Positions 21,539-32,793 of a DNA stretch of 64,000 nt are shown one piece after another. Source of the stretch: Nageia nagi (taxonomy: Eukaryota > Pinophyta); assembly GCA_050084985.1 (NCBI GenBank), contig JBITNC010000001.1:96534001-96598000 (forward strand), given 5' to 3'. The notes under the pieces were generated by a model. That model was not told the DNA's origin and made no database searches. It saw nothing but the letters and a program-made list of their open reading frames with translations. Numbering within the stretch: position 1 is the stretch's first letter; the number at the start of each line of letters is the position of its first letter. The position numbers were made by a program, and so were the translations under genes.

Positions 21539-21760
21539 TTTCAATGCTTGGTAGTTAAGACACATCCTTCATGATCTATCCTTATTTTGCATAAGAATAA
21601 TAGGTGAACTAGAGGGTGATGTGCTAGGTCTAATCACTCCTTGATTAAGTAAATCCCAAATTTGCTTCTTTACCTCCTCCTTTTCAATAACAAATTTGCT
21701 ATACAATCCAATGTTGGGAAGAGTTGCATTAGGAATTAATTGGATTTCATGTTGGATGGC
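21539..21760 (-). pseudogene. G2 reverse transcriptase, N-terminal part
   Basis: Minus strand: IEKEEVKKQIWDLLNQGVI, RPSTSPSS, then PIILMQNKDRS, a stop, RMCLNYQALKN. This is the RT N-terminus of a Gypsy pol (the C-x-DYRALNK block). It joins the RT remainder at 12635 once C1 and one GTATT are removed. Confidence 0.8.
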
Positions 21761-22019
21761 TCTTTTGGGTGATAGTCCTTTTGGCTCCTTGAATGATTCA
21801 TAAAATATTCCAATAGGATTTAAATTATCTTATCATTATATCCAATGTTGACATTGTTCCCAACATCGAGGTTAACCTTCTAGGGTCTACAATCTCCTTT
21901 GGTTGGATCATAACAAGCATGAATCTCTTAGTCGAACTAATGAGTCTCTTAGCCTGATAAACAGTCACCAATTCCATCTTCTATCTACTTTTATGAGAAT
22001 TGATATCATAAGATACTCC

Positions 22020-22330
22020 ATTCTTAACCAATATATATTGGTTCAATTTTCTAAAATAAATAGCATCTTGATCCTTTAAATATAGATGACCAAAAATAAT
22101 ACCACACAAATATCAAGAGGAACTACATCTACTACCACCTCATCAATGTAATTCTTACTAATGAAAAAAATCAACTTACACTATCTAGTGACTTGGATCC
22201 TTGTTGCATTGTTTACCCATATTAAAGGATATGGATGGGGGTGATTGTATGTTTTGAACCTTAACTTGTTAAGGAAGCTTTCAGCAATAAAATTGGCTTA
22301 AGATCTAGGATAAAAGATAGAATCTATTCT
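22020..22330 (-). pseudogene. G2 protease region remnant
   Basis: Minus strand: FIAESFLNKLRFKTYNHPHPYPLIWV, then VTR-CKLIFFISKNYIDEV and VVPLDICVV. These match the part of a Gypsy protease after the catalytic aspartate. The aspartate itself could not be recognised and the frame is broken. Confidence 0.65.
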
Positions 22331-22833
22331 AATTTTACTTGAATTTTGAGATGAAATAACTAAATATTATATTTTTGTTCATTTGCACAAGTTGTTCTTT
22401 GTATGGTTGCATAAGATATTTCATTATCAAAATTAAAACTATTGTTAACAACTTCACCTTTTATTACCATATTATTATTCTTACCATCCTTCTTCTTATT
22501 ATTCCTAGTTGCGAGTGCCTACTCCTTCATTTCATGGTGAAGTTCGCAATACTCATCAATAACAAGTACATTATTATCATAATTAGAATAAAATTTACCA
22601 TTTTTAGTGGTAGTTGTAGCTCTCTTTCCTTGTTATTTTACTTTACCCTTGTGTTGGGATTTATCATTTTCTTATTGACCTTTTTGACTAGCATTTTTTT
22701 AGTTCTCAAATTGTCTCTTTCATTTCTCATCATCTTCTAGATATTGTGCTTGCAAACACAATTTATCAAGGTGAGAGGGATCAAATAAAAATGATCAATT
22801 TTTATAAATGAGAATTTAAACCTCTAATATACT

Positions 22834-23112
22834 TCATCTACACACTAGGATATTTAAGCAAAATTCCAAAAATAATAGCTTACTTTCAAAAATTGATGGT
22901 GTATTCTTGGAGTGATTGACCTCTCTGCTACATAAGGAATTTTCATTCATTATTTGTTTCTTGTGATTCCCCAAGGGATAAAAATACTCTCTCAATAAGC
23001 TCTTGAATTCCTCCCATGAATAAATAGGTGGAAGGAGTTCATTCCTTAATGACTCACTATGGGCTTCCCACCACATCAAAGTATGACTACTCAACTTCAA
23101 CCTAAGGTTCAT
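22834..23112 (-). pseudogene. G2 gag fragment
   Basis: Open for 92 codons: LRLKLSSHTLMWWEAHSE, then PIYSWEEFKSLLREYFYP and a KKQIMNE segment. This is the W-rich retrotransposon gag core of Gypsy elements. It is shorter than a full gag; the nucleocapsid part towards 22480 is damaged. Confidence 0.7.
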
Positions 23113-23249
23113 TTGAAGAGCCTATTTTCAAAATTACTTTGGAAATTTTTTGATGAATTGAATTCATAGTCAAGGTGAATTCAAGTAAATTTGTAAAAAT
23201 TACAAAGGTTAATTTGAAACCCCCAAAAAAATAGATTTTTTTGTGAATT

Positions 23250-23410
23250 GGAAGACTATATTCATGGTGGAATCATGCCTTTGAATAGTGGCACCATGCC
23301 ATTGCATGAAGGTATGATACCTTCACATGATGATATGATGACTCTACATGATGGTATGATGCCTTTACATGGTGATATCATACCATCGTATGACCATAGG
23401 ATCGATTCGC
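23250..23410 (+). repeat. Degenerate 21-bp minisatellite (seven-residue period)
   Basis: About six units of roughly 21 bp resembling ATGATGCCTTTACATGATGG. In frame +1 from 23248 they read as MPLHEG, MIPSHDD, MMTLHDG, MMPLHGD, IIPSYDH. The open frame (23248-23499) is a consequence of the period, not evidence of a protein. A compositionally similar tract lies at 27080-27290. Confidence 0.65.
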
Positions 23411-23419
23411 TTGATGCAA

Positions 23420-24650
23420 AATTCCTATGCACAATAATATTTATTTGTGCAATTAATACAACCAATATTCATATACCATGTGGTCTCCTTTTCCTATAAA
23501 AAGGATTGAGATGACTGATTTGGACTATTCTAAAATGGTTAAAATATCTTAGCTATCATTTCCTATCTCTTTTGACCAAATCCCTTTTGACTTCACTATT
23601 TAATGAAATTCCTTCTGACCATCACTTTCACCAAAATATGTAGTGATATTACAAACTCTATTCCTTCATCTTCCACTAATCAATGTTGATTTTCTTATAT
23701 AAATTTAGAATGCCCCAATATTTTATCATTTTTTATATTAATTTGTACTTAAATTGGGTTGACTGTATTGGGATTTGAGGCCTTATTTTCATACCTCAAC
23801 TCAAAATAGATTCAATTTTTTAAACTTTCTTATATCTTGTTATGATAGCAAAAAAGGAAGGTTCAATGTGTTATTATAGTCAAGGAGCTTTTTATTTGGT
23901 ATTTCTCATTTAGATTTTGGTCGATTGACGGGTTTACCACATCATGGTGATGAAAAACTAAAATTTACAACAAAGGCCCTCCTGTCTATAAAAGAAAAAC
24001 TCTATCTAGAGTTAAATTACTAGATTCATGTTGACACAAGTGGTAAATTTTCTTATAATGGTAAATTTTCTTATAAAATTATCTTTGATTAACTTTATAA
24101 AATTACTTTATGTAAATTTATTTCTTATATTTATAACAATGTTTTAAAAAATGTTTACATTCATATTTTACAGAATATAAAAATCAAAGATGAATTATTT
24201 ACCATAATTTTCAAAATGATTATCTAAAAGCAACATGTGAATTTTTCCAAGCCAGAATTGTGTTATAAGGAAGACCATCAAATATTCTAGTTTAGTCTAT
24301 AGTTTACATCCTTTATTTGTTGAGTAGTAAAAAATGTAGCTGGTGTTCATTTATTTCAAAGAGGATTCAACATGTTATGAATTATGCCATTCAAAATGAT
24401 AATAATTATATTACATCCATGAATTTTATTTTGGCTTTTTATTACAAATCCTTCTATGATTTAGTGAATACAACTCTAATTCTAATAACATTGCATTCAT
24501 AGATGAGTCCAATTTCATTACCAACTACAAGTATTTAGGTTTTTGTATCTACAAATCATAAATATTTTGATACATTTTTATTTTGAATAATTCTCTTACA
24601 AATATTAACAAAATTATATTTTTTTAGCATCAAATAGAATAAACTTCTTA
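23420..24650. other. Gene-free AT-rich stretch
   Basis: No coding similarity or paired repeats seen on either strand. It may contain the 5' end or LTR of G2. Confidence 0.4.
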
Positions 24651-24659
24651 AAAAAGTAG

Positions 24660-26290
24660 GAAACACTTAAAGGAGCCAGTCTTGAAGGCAGTGATGATGC
24701 TGAGTTAGCAGATAATGGTCCATTGCTATTAAGAAGAGACAATCCTAAAAATATAAGGAGTATAATAGCTCCTACAGTCATTGAAAGTTCAATATTTATA
24801 TAGGTATTTATGATTATAGTTGATATATTTTGGTATTAAATTTTATCAATAAAAATTCAATTTTTTAGTATATTATTATGGATTTAGAACAAGCTAATGT
24901 TGGTATTCCCATAGGAAGCCACCTAGAAAGGACTTCAATTCATGAGATTAAAGATCAAGAAGTCCAATGTCTTGAAGCTCCAACATAATAATAAGGTAAA
25001 GAGTATATAGAGATTACGATCAATTTTTTATATCTTCATACCATCACATGGAGTTTTGATTATAATTGGAACAATGGTAGATCAACCAACGCAATCTCCC
25101 ACTTCTAGTACTCAATAGATGCAACCTCCAAATTCCAATCATTAAATGATGCAACCTAGAACTTCTACTCCTACTTCAAGTAGTAGTTGTTTGAAACTTC
25201 ATTTTGTTCAATTCATTCTCCATTAGTAACTTGTTCATAATATGTCAAAAGTTTTGTTACAGGTTGCAGTTATCAAAAGATAAAGTCATCCATGTTTCCA
25301 CTACCTCCTCCACATCCAGTATAAATAATAAGAGTGGGAAAATACCTCAGTTTATAGGATCAACCATCTTGAAGTTGCAAAGATGTAGGAACCATTAACA
25401 TAAAAAGAATCTCTACTTTTCCTAATCTTGATTTAGATGATGTATAAAGCTTAGGCATTTATGGTTTGAGAAACATTGAGATGAAAAATGATTATTTAGG
25501 AATTGATAGTGGTTCTAATCCAATATTAAGAACCCATGATATTATTAAGAGTTAAGTTAATCTTTTACAACCTCCTCCACAGTCAAGTTCACCACCACAT
25601 CCACAAGATGTGGAAGACTCTATTGATAAAATAGATAATGAAATCACATACTTTCCTTTGAATGCACTTATTCTAGATGATACTTTGTCATGTATGAATG
25701 ATGTTATAATAGATAATATCAATACTTTGAAAATGTGGGAAGTGCATGTCAAAGCATTGATCAAGAAAATCAATACCCATTTTCACAATCATTCTTAATG
25801 GGATTCTTTATTTAAATTGGTTGAACCAATGAAAATAGAACTTTTAAGGGATCAAACATAAGCAGGTTTAATCAATGTACAAAATCCATATAATGATGAT
25901 GTAATGACCATTATATGTAATTGTTTGGAAAATATAAATACAAAAGCTCAAGCTTATTACGATCTTTGGTGGAGAGCCAAAATAATTGGTAGCAATTACA
26001 AATGCATAAAAATAAGAAGACGAGGTAACATAATAAGAAACAATTTGTATTTATGTTTATTTTTTTTTTTAATTTCTTGATTTTAATATAGATATTTTTA
26101 TATGACTATAGGCAAGGTATGAAAAAATCACAAAAGTTATTCAAGTGTTTAAGATTCATTTGAGACAAACAAATAAAAGTATGACTTCCTCCATTCAAAT
26201 GAAAGAAGAAATGAATAAGTTAAGAGGAATGAATAATGCTTATAGGATGATAATCAAAGAGAAAGCACTTGATCAATAAATCTTATAGAA
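24660..26290 (+). pseudogene. Unrecognised decayed coding region
   Basis: Several plus-strand stretches look once-coding: an acidic segment near 24680, a proline/serine/glutamine-rich segment near 25080-25200, an open run at about 25557-25798 (PPPQSSSPPHPQDVEDSIDKID... ending INTHFHNHS), continuation after the stop to about 26030, and a lysine/glutamate-rich run near 26130-26290 that could form a coiled coil. I do not recognise a family. A transposase or a spliced host gene fragment are both possible. Stops throughout. Confidence 0.35.
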
Positions 26291-26299
26291 AGAGAAAAT

Positions 26300-26985
26300 A
26301 GATGCTAATCCTAGTTTGCTTTCAATAGACAATGCATATGTTTCATAACAAGTAATACTTTTCAATCTTCTTGAAGTAGCCAATGTTGTTGGTATTTCAC
26401 TAGATGACGTGGAGGGAGGGACATATTCAAAGGTTCTATTTAATTTAATTTCTTATGAGTAATCTTGGAAAAAAATGAATATTATGTTGGAAAATATTGA
26501 ATGTTATCACATTTTTTTAAACAAAATTGGTTTTGGATACTTTATATTATTTTAGGCTAAATTTATCTTGGATACTTTTAAATTATTATGTTATGTTATT
26601 TTGGATAAATTAATTGTTATGTTGGACTAAATTGAATATTTTATCATTTTCAATGTTGAACTAAATTGAATGTTATGCTGAACTAAATTGAATGTTATGT
26701 ATATTTTTTTCAGTGTCTCATAATATTGAATGTTGCACTATAGTTGATTTCAATTTAGTTTTTTCAATATTACCTAATATTACTTAGTATAAATTTGAAA
26801 TTGTAGTGAATGTATTAATATCTATCATTATAATTTTTCAAAAATAAAATTCAATGGATAACATAATTGTAATATTTGATAACAAAGCATTAAAAATGAT
26901 CAAAGTATAACACATTGAAAAAAATTTATAAAAGTTAAGTATTTCAGACTCAAACCCTTCAGCAACATGTTAAAATTACCTAGGT
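26300..26985. other. Gene-free stretch with GAATGTTATG-type repeats
   Basis: Between 26470 and 26750 the phrases AAATTGAATGTTAT and TTGGACTAAATTG recur at short intervals (low-complexity repeat). No gene seen. Confidence 0.45.
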
Positions 26986-27079
26986 ATAAATGTTAATCAG
27001 AAAAGAACATGTAAACATCAATGCTTTAGTAATGGAATTCTCCCTAATACAGAGACAATGGTATTTTCTTTCCACTGTG

Positions 27080-27295
27080 CTTTCGTATAGAGGTATTCTA
27101 CCAACGTGTAGAGATATGATGCCACCATGCAAAGGTGGAATTCTAATGTGTGGTGGTACATTGCATCCGTATGGTTCTACCTATCTTCATACGGTGGCAC
27201 TTCATCTCCGTATGGTAGGAGGGGTTACTTCTCTTTGCACAAAGGCAGGTTACCTCCGTATGGTAGGAGAGATCCATTTTCATGTTGGCCGAGAT
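27080..27295 (+). repeat. Degenerate minisatellite rich in CCGTATGGT
   Basis: CATCCGTATGGT, CTCCGTATGGTAGGAG and related phrases recur about five times at uneven spacing near 27160-27275. Translated it gives a GILPTCRDMMPPCKGG-like pattern reminiscent of 23250-23410. No protein is claimed. Confidence 0.5.
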
Positions 27296-27780
27296 TCTCT
27301 GTGCAAAATAAAATTAGAATGAGAATAAGATCTTAACGAACACTCACAACTATCCTCAAATCCTCTGGAATGTTAGTGGTGATATGCTCGCTTGAATCAT
27401 TTATCTTCTAGAGGAAGTCTTCCAATAGATGTTTTGAAGTACTATGCTCTAAATCGAATTTGAAATAGTATTTACTGTGGAAAATGCTTATAAATAAGAA
27501 TACATGACGTTTCATATTATTGGTGAAGTCGATCATGTGAGGTAAAAATTTAAAAGAATAAATTTAAAATATGAAATTAGGTTGGTTAGTAGGTTCAAAA
27601 ATTTAAAAAAAATTAGAATTTTTTGATGATGTGGGTTTTTTGCAACTCCTAAAAATTGCCATTTCTAAACTTGATGATCATCAAAATTTGCAGTTTATAA
27701 TAAGATAAATGAAAGTTCTTATTCCAACAATAAACTTCATTATGCCCATGTTCTTTTTACAATAATTGCAATATAAATTA

Positions 27781-28545
27781 TTAAATTTTTATTATCTTAA
27801 TCATATGAGGTATACCTTCCTCTACAATGTCCTTTTCATGGTACCTTTCTAGGGCTTGTGAACCCTCCTTGTCCTTTTCTTTTATTAGATGAAGATTTGT
27901 CTTGAATGTGTTGGTGTTTTTCTTTATTTTTATCATCTTGAAAATTGATTTTTGTTTGAAGAGCTTGCTCAAAAAATGTTTTAATAGTTCTACTAATTCT
28001 TTACTCATGAATATGAAGAGATCCCATGAGTTCATCAACAGAATATGTGGTTAAGTTTTTTATTTCTTCAATAGCAATGACCATTAGATCATATTTTATA
28101 AGAAAATTGCATAAGTTTTGACAAACTGCTCACCATGAGTTCTTATTTGATTTATAAGGCTCATGGCTCTTGTGAAATTTTTTGTGAACTCTTATATTCT
28201 TTCATAAATAAATTCTCAAAATCTCTTCTAAACATTTGTAATTTAACAACTTTCATTTTATCAATACCTTAAAAAGCTTATTGCAAAATATTCCATAACT
28301 CCTTTACTTTGGTAGCTGCTGCTATCCTTGAAAAAAATTGTATGAGACATTGCTTGTTGAAGTAAAAACAATACACTATTGTTTTTTGTTTTTAATTTTC
28401 TTTCAATAATTCTTTGTCTAATTAAGACAATGCTACTAATACTAATGCAACTTGATTAGCAAGCTTCATCATTTTTATGGTCCAGAAATCATAATTCTCC
28501 CCTTAAGCAAAGGTATTTGTGGCCGTGTCACATTGACACCACTAT
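27781..28545 (-). pseudogene. Copia gag relic
   Basis: Minus strand from about 28540: PLLKGENYDFWTIKMM, ALVLVALS, then QFFSRIAAATKVKELWNILQ, GIDKMKVVKLQMFRRDFENLFMKE and a serine/lysine-rich C-terminal part to 27781. This is the UBN2-type Copia gag core. Two in-frame stops and shifts. No LTR was recognised on either side; it is unrelated in orientation to neighbouring C2. Confidence 0.78.
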
Positions 28546-28756
28546 TGTTGTTGCTGACCATGTTATCTGACCTTCAATTCGTCAAACAATACCCGGTTCT
28601 TCTTTATGTTAATAATTCATTTGATTATTTGAAAAATAATTTCATTAATTAATTTTACATAAACAAAAAAATTACACAAGAAATAATTACTTTTACATTA
28701 ATGCTCCGTTCTTTTTATATATGTGGATTGCCATTCTGATCTCACAAATTAAACAA

Positions 28757-28985
28757 AAAGGATGACAATCCCTATTTTGTTTGTGATTGGTATGATTGCA
28801 GTCTTTTGAACAGATATGAAAAAAATCTACGGTAGCACAGACGACTTTTAAGGATACGTTCATGTCTAGGGCTGTCATATGTTCATGTCTTCTCATCCAG
28901 TAGCCTTGTTTTATATTAAGCACCAAAGTTACTGATCCCAAAATTTCATCAGTAGTGCTGATTTTCTTTTGGTTGTAGGCGTTGA
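28757..28985 (+). repeat. Duplicated segment, left copy, cut by assembly gap
   Basis: From about 28801 to 28985 this is almost identical to 36068-36253 (one base missing in a CC run near 28892). In the right copy the segment ends in TTGGTTGTAGGCGTTGAG and leads directly into the SAUR pseudogene; here the gap starts at that very point. Confidence 0.9.
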
Positions 28986-29085
28986 NNNNNNNNNNNNNNN
29001 NNNNNNNNNNNNNNNNNNNNNNNNNNNNNNNNNNNNNNNNNNNNNNNNNNNNNNNNNNNNNNNNNNNNNNNNNNNNNNNNNNNNN
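28986..29085. other. Assembly gap, 100 N
   Basis: Exactly 100 undetermined bases, the usual placeholder for a gap of unknown size. Both sides carry AAGGATGAYAATCYCTATTT (28756 and 29086 onward), so the gap lies in a tandem duplication. An open frame drawn across it (28969-29157) is meaningless. Confidence 0.98.
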
Positions 29086-29301
29086 AAGGATGATAATCTC
29101 TATTTTGTTTGTGACTGGTATGAAAAAATTATGAAGATTAGGGATTTACCCCTTTGAAGCTTCGCAATTCGTACAATTGTGGGGAATTATTACTGTGACA
29201 TTGCCAAAAATTTGTCTTTACAACTGGCTAACATGTGATTGTTGTTTTACAGTTTTTGCTTCTGGTGATAGGGTTTTCTGATAAAAGATATGCTGATCGA
29301 C

Positions 29302-29306
29302 AAATG
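29302..29306. repeat. C2 target-site duplication, left copy (AAATG)
   Basis: AAATG before the C2 5' LTR; identical pentamer at 35832-35836 after the 3' LTR. Confidence 0.93.
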
Positions 29307-29352
29307 TGTTAGAATTTGTAATGAAATATTGTGAATATCTAAACTCCTTGTA

Positions 29353-29405
29353 AATTCAATTAATCACTTAAGGGTATGTAGATACCTTAAGAGATTAATT
29401 GAATT
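29353..29405. repeat. Long palindrome in C2 U3
   Basis: Arms 29353-29377 and 29382-29405 with a 4-base loop GTAG; one mismatch and one bulged base in about 24 pairs. The 3' LTR repeats it at 35381-35433. C3 LTRs have a hairpin at the same place with different sequence (45360-45410, 61794-61843). Confidence 0.85.
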
Positions 29406-29529
29406 CTTTAATATGTAGACTTTGACTTTACCAAAGTGGTTAGTTGGTAGGTTGAAGTTAGGTGATACATTTAATGTAACCCTAACCTTACCCTTGGGTT
29501 AAAGGAAGGTTAGGGAGGTGCTCTCAAGC

Positions 29530-29537
29530 TATAAATA
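29530..29537 (+). promoter_or_regulatory. TATA box of C2 LTR
   Basis: TATAAATA followed by GAGGGCCTC. The diverged C3 LTR keeps TATAAATA at 45493-45500, so the box is conserved in the family. Confidence 0.8.
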
Positions 29538-29806
29538 GAGGGCCTCTCCTCTTGTAAACACATCTAAGTTTTGGAGTAAGATTACTCTACTTGGTTGTGT
29601 AGGAGAGAGCAAGAGAATAGTTGTAAGAGAGACATAGATTGAGAATAGAGAACTAGTTGTGGATGTACTCCCAAGGAGGGAGGAACCACACTATATTGGT
29701 GTCATATTGTGTGAATGATGTTCTTAGAATTATAGATGATGAATGATTTAGCTTCCTAGTCTAAGGTCCTAGAGGATTTGTTTAGATCTAGTTCAAATCC
29801 TTCAAT

Positions 29807-29818
29807 TGGTATCAAAGC
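29807..29818 (+). promoter_or_regulatory. C2 primer-binding site
   Basis: TGGTATCAAAGC two bases after the LTR, one substitution from the initiator-Met-tRNA site used by C1. Confidence 0.88.
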
Positions 29819-31139
29819 CTTGTTGTGGAAGCTCTTCTCTTGGTGTGGAAGCTACATCTTGGAGGTTCTTCATCCTTCTTCATTCCCCTATCTTACACCC
29901 CATTGGTGAGGTAAATTTTTAAGAAAAGGTATAAAGTTCCTCCTTATTTGATCATTTTTTTTGGATTATTGCATTGGCTACTAACATATTTTGTGAGATA
30001 TTGGAGCTTATTTCTTACAACATATGATTAAAATGACAATGCAAGTATTTTTTTTTATACTAACCTCTTATGATAGTAGCATTTTTTTTACAAAAATGCT
30101 CAATACATGCTATATTTTTTTAAGAGGATACTATGAAATTTGTACTAACATTTTTTTATGTTAGTAGTATTATGTTATTACTATTTGCTTAAAATAGTAA
30201 TGTATTATTGTGAAATTTCTCATATATACTATCATTAGTGAGTTATTGATATGTTCCTAAGCAAAAGGCATCAACATTTCCAAAAATAAAAGGAGGATAA
30301 TTTGTTTTTTGAGTTGCAAAGGCTCAATATAATATATATATATCTTTTAGTTTTGTTTAAACTAATCAAAAATATATATTTGTTTAAAATAATCACAAAC
30401 TTATATATATATTTTTTATTATTCAAACAAATATTATATAGTTTAGAGGGGTAATAAAAATAAATTTGTTATGGTCATAATAAAAATCTAAACTATATCA
30501 ATTTTTATACAAATTCGTTGGGGGCAGCACAAATAACACTTAGTGTATCCATTTATTCAACCATATAACATTAAAATCATATAAATCTTATTACAATTTA
30601 AATCGGGGGGGGGGGGGTCCTCCTCGCGCGCGTGGTGGTGGCTCTTTCGTCCTCGCTCCTCCCACCCACGCACCGTCGCAGCTCCACCTCTTGACCTCCT
30701 CCGTGCTCCTCTGGCTCCTTGTTGCCTAGGACTCCACTGCTCACTACCTCTACACCCACTTCCTACTGCAGCCTCTTTCGTGGCATCCACTCCTTGCCAA
30801 GCTCGCAGGATATGCACCCACAGAGGCACCTTGCCCAACTTCATGCCATGTTTCTCATGTGACTTATGCCGAAGCTGTTGCTACCGACCATGTTCTCCTA
30901 GAATGCTATGTTCTACAGGCTATGAACACACCATCCCATTGCAGGGCATCACGTATTTCACTTTGACCTGGCAGAACACTCTTTTGTAAGCTTCCTTCTC
31001 ATCAGCTCGCAGGAGGGAAAGGACCTTCAAATTCCCAGTCTTAGCACAAGGATAACGTACATCCTCCTTGATACTTTTCATCGTAATAAAACACTACATA
31101 GAATACAGCATAAACAACCTTCATTTATAAATTTAAGAC

Positions 31140-31225
31140 TACGAAGCGTAGGTCAGAATTTCTGCAATGATCGCAGGCTATACACAAACCGGATATGCTC
31201 AAAGGACCTACAAATTTTTTATCTC
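31140..31225 (+). pseudogene. Possible PPR-repeat fragment
   Basis: The plus strand reads ISAMIAGYTQTGYAQRTYKFF from 31158. This strongly resembles the central part of a plant pentatricopeptide repeat (usual form VSWSAMIAGYAQNGY). A stop lies just upstream and no second repeat was found, so it would be a captured scrap. Chance similarity is not excluded. Confidence 0.4.
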
Positions 31226-31764
31226 CTCTCGATGCCATCTCACAAGCTCTGCTCAAAATGGATACATTGGATGATGCCTGATGTAGACTACATTTGTGGC
31301 CTGAATGCTCCTCTATTCTATTTTTTAACGTGACTCTCCTCCCTCGTCACCCTGACATCGCACCTTTGGTGGTCAACTGTCGCCCCACACGCCTCACGAG
31401 ACCTCCACCCCCCTACGCGGCCTCCTTGCCACCTTGGACTCCTTTTGCAGCCAGTCTCTCCCACTCCACATGACTCACCACCCTTCTACACACTTTGGTC
31501 TCTCCTGCCACCCCTACCCAGCTTCTCAACCTCCCTGAGGCTTACACATGGCCCTTTCATTTTTTTTGTCAAACTCTTGTTGTTGGGTATTTAATTTTTT
31601 TTACCCACTTCCAATTTGATTTGATTATTTTTTGCCTTAGTCACACTTCAATATTTCAAGTTTACCCCTTAAGGTGACAACAAGGCCACCTCACACTTAA
31701 ACATAATTTTTTAGCATCAAGTTGTTAGCCCTTTAAGTAAAAATGGGGGATTTTTATCATTTTT

Positions 31765-31930
31765 TACTTAAATGCTAAATAGATCTTGCATGCTAAATAG
31801 ATCTTGCATGTGATGCTAAATCAGATACTAAATGTTTATGTTATGCTAAATAGATCTTGCATGTTATGCTAAATAAATCTTGCATGCTAAATAGATCTTG
31901 CATGTGATGCTAAATAGATCTTGCATGTTA
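31765..31930 (+). repeat. Tandem repeat GCTAAATAGATCTTGCATG in C2 leader
   Basis: About seven copies of an 18-24-bp unit, some separated by TGAT or TTAT. Confidence 0.85.
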
Positions 31931-32793
31931 CTTAAATTTTTACGTTAAAATACATGATGCATGTTTAAAACTTAAAATCATGGACTAATACATGTTTAAG
32001 TTATGGATTTATGCTAAATAGGACTTAGCATTTGAAAAATTCATTAATTTTTGAACTTAAGCAAAAATATGAAAAATGTAAAAGTCCTTTAGGGGTTAGT
32101 ACAAAACCCATTGGACTCAATTTTGGCCTCTTAAGGTTTCAAGTTCGTGTGGATGGAGTATTTTCACTTTATATTTTTGCATATTTGCTTTATACTTGCA
32201 ATACGCAAAAAATTTAAAAGTAACCCCTAAAATGAATACATCCGCACTTATTTTCCACAACATGACTTGTTTGGGGAGCCACGAGGTGAGGACAGGGCAG
32301 ACTGGAGCCTTTTTAGTCTGAAAAACCAAGTGGTGGTAAGTCCGTCTTAATTGCCCCTAAGACCTCTGTTGGATTGGACATAACTCTATTAGGTGGACAG
32401 GCATGTGTGTAGTGATACCACATGTCCGCAAGTCCATTCAAGGATTATCCTGATAACCTAGGAGGAAAATGAAAACCTTAATCAAGATAATTAAAATGGC
32501 TGGTCCAAGATACGTCGGATCCTTGGAAAATAGTTAGTACTTCTCCTAGTGAGAGTATATTACTGACCAAGGTGAACTGGTTGAGGACTGGCAGTGCCTG
32601 GGCTCCACCTTGCGGGCATCCAGGTGAAGGCCTAATTCTATACAAGAAAACAACCCCAACTTTATCCTTCTATGGATCGTGGTTAATAAGTTTGCACATG
32701 TAGGACATGTTTGCTTATTAGATGTTTTATATGTATAGATGGAAAATTGTAAAAGTTTACATTCTTATTGCATATTTATTTATTTTTGTAGCA

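Larger units (their letters stand above)
7890..23112 (-). mobile_element. Decayed Ty3/Gypsy element G2, split by a hAT and by Copia C1
   Basis: Read on the minus strand from right to left: gag (22834-23112), protease (22020-22330), RT start (21539-21760), [C1], RT rest (12000-12630), RNase H (11534-11960), [hAT], integrase (7890-9082). This is the Gypsy order gag-PR-RT-RH-INT. Removing the two insertions and their duplicated target sites leaves about 6.3 kb. Frame changes and stops are frequent. LTRs were not recognised. G2 is the oldest layer here because both insertions lie inside its coding region. Confidence 0.85.
29307..29804 (+). repeat. C2 5' LTR (498 bp)
   Basis: Begins TGTTAGAATTTG, ends CAAATCCTTCA. 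Contains a long palindrome (29353-29405) and TATAAATA (29530-29537). C3 LTRs (45312, 61745) are diverged relatives. Confidence 0.95.
29819..32793 (+). other. C2 leader, about 3 kb, with GC-rich insert
   Basis: Copia leaders are usually short; this one is about 2975 bp. The first 600 bp are AT-rich. From about 30600 (a run of 13 G) to about 31550 composition becomes GC-rich and CCACC-rich, unlike the surroundings. Part of this reads like a host gene fragment (31140-31220). A tandem repeat (31765-31930) and a non-coding tail precede gag. The C3 leader has a shorter GC-rich tract (46430-46640), so the trait may be old in the family. Confidence 0.65.

Noticed and set aside
23248-23499. Histidine/methionine-rich small protein
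   Set aside because: A 21-bp repeat period keeps the frame open by arithmetic; both strands are open, which argues for a repeat and not a gene.
28969-29157. Open frame crossing the N gap
   Set aside because: Most of its codons are undetermined bases.
30557-30844. Arginine-rich minus-strand ORF
   Set aside because: GC-rich composition avoids stops; it runs through the poly-G tract and has no motif.
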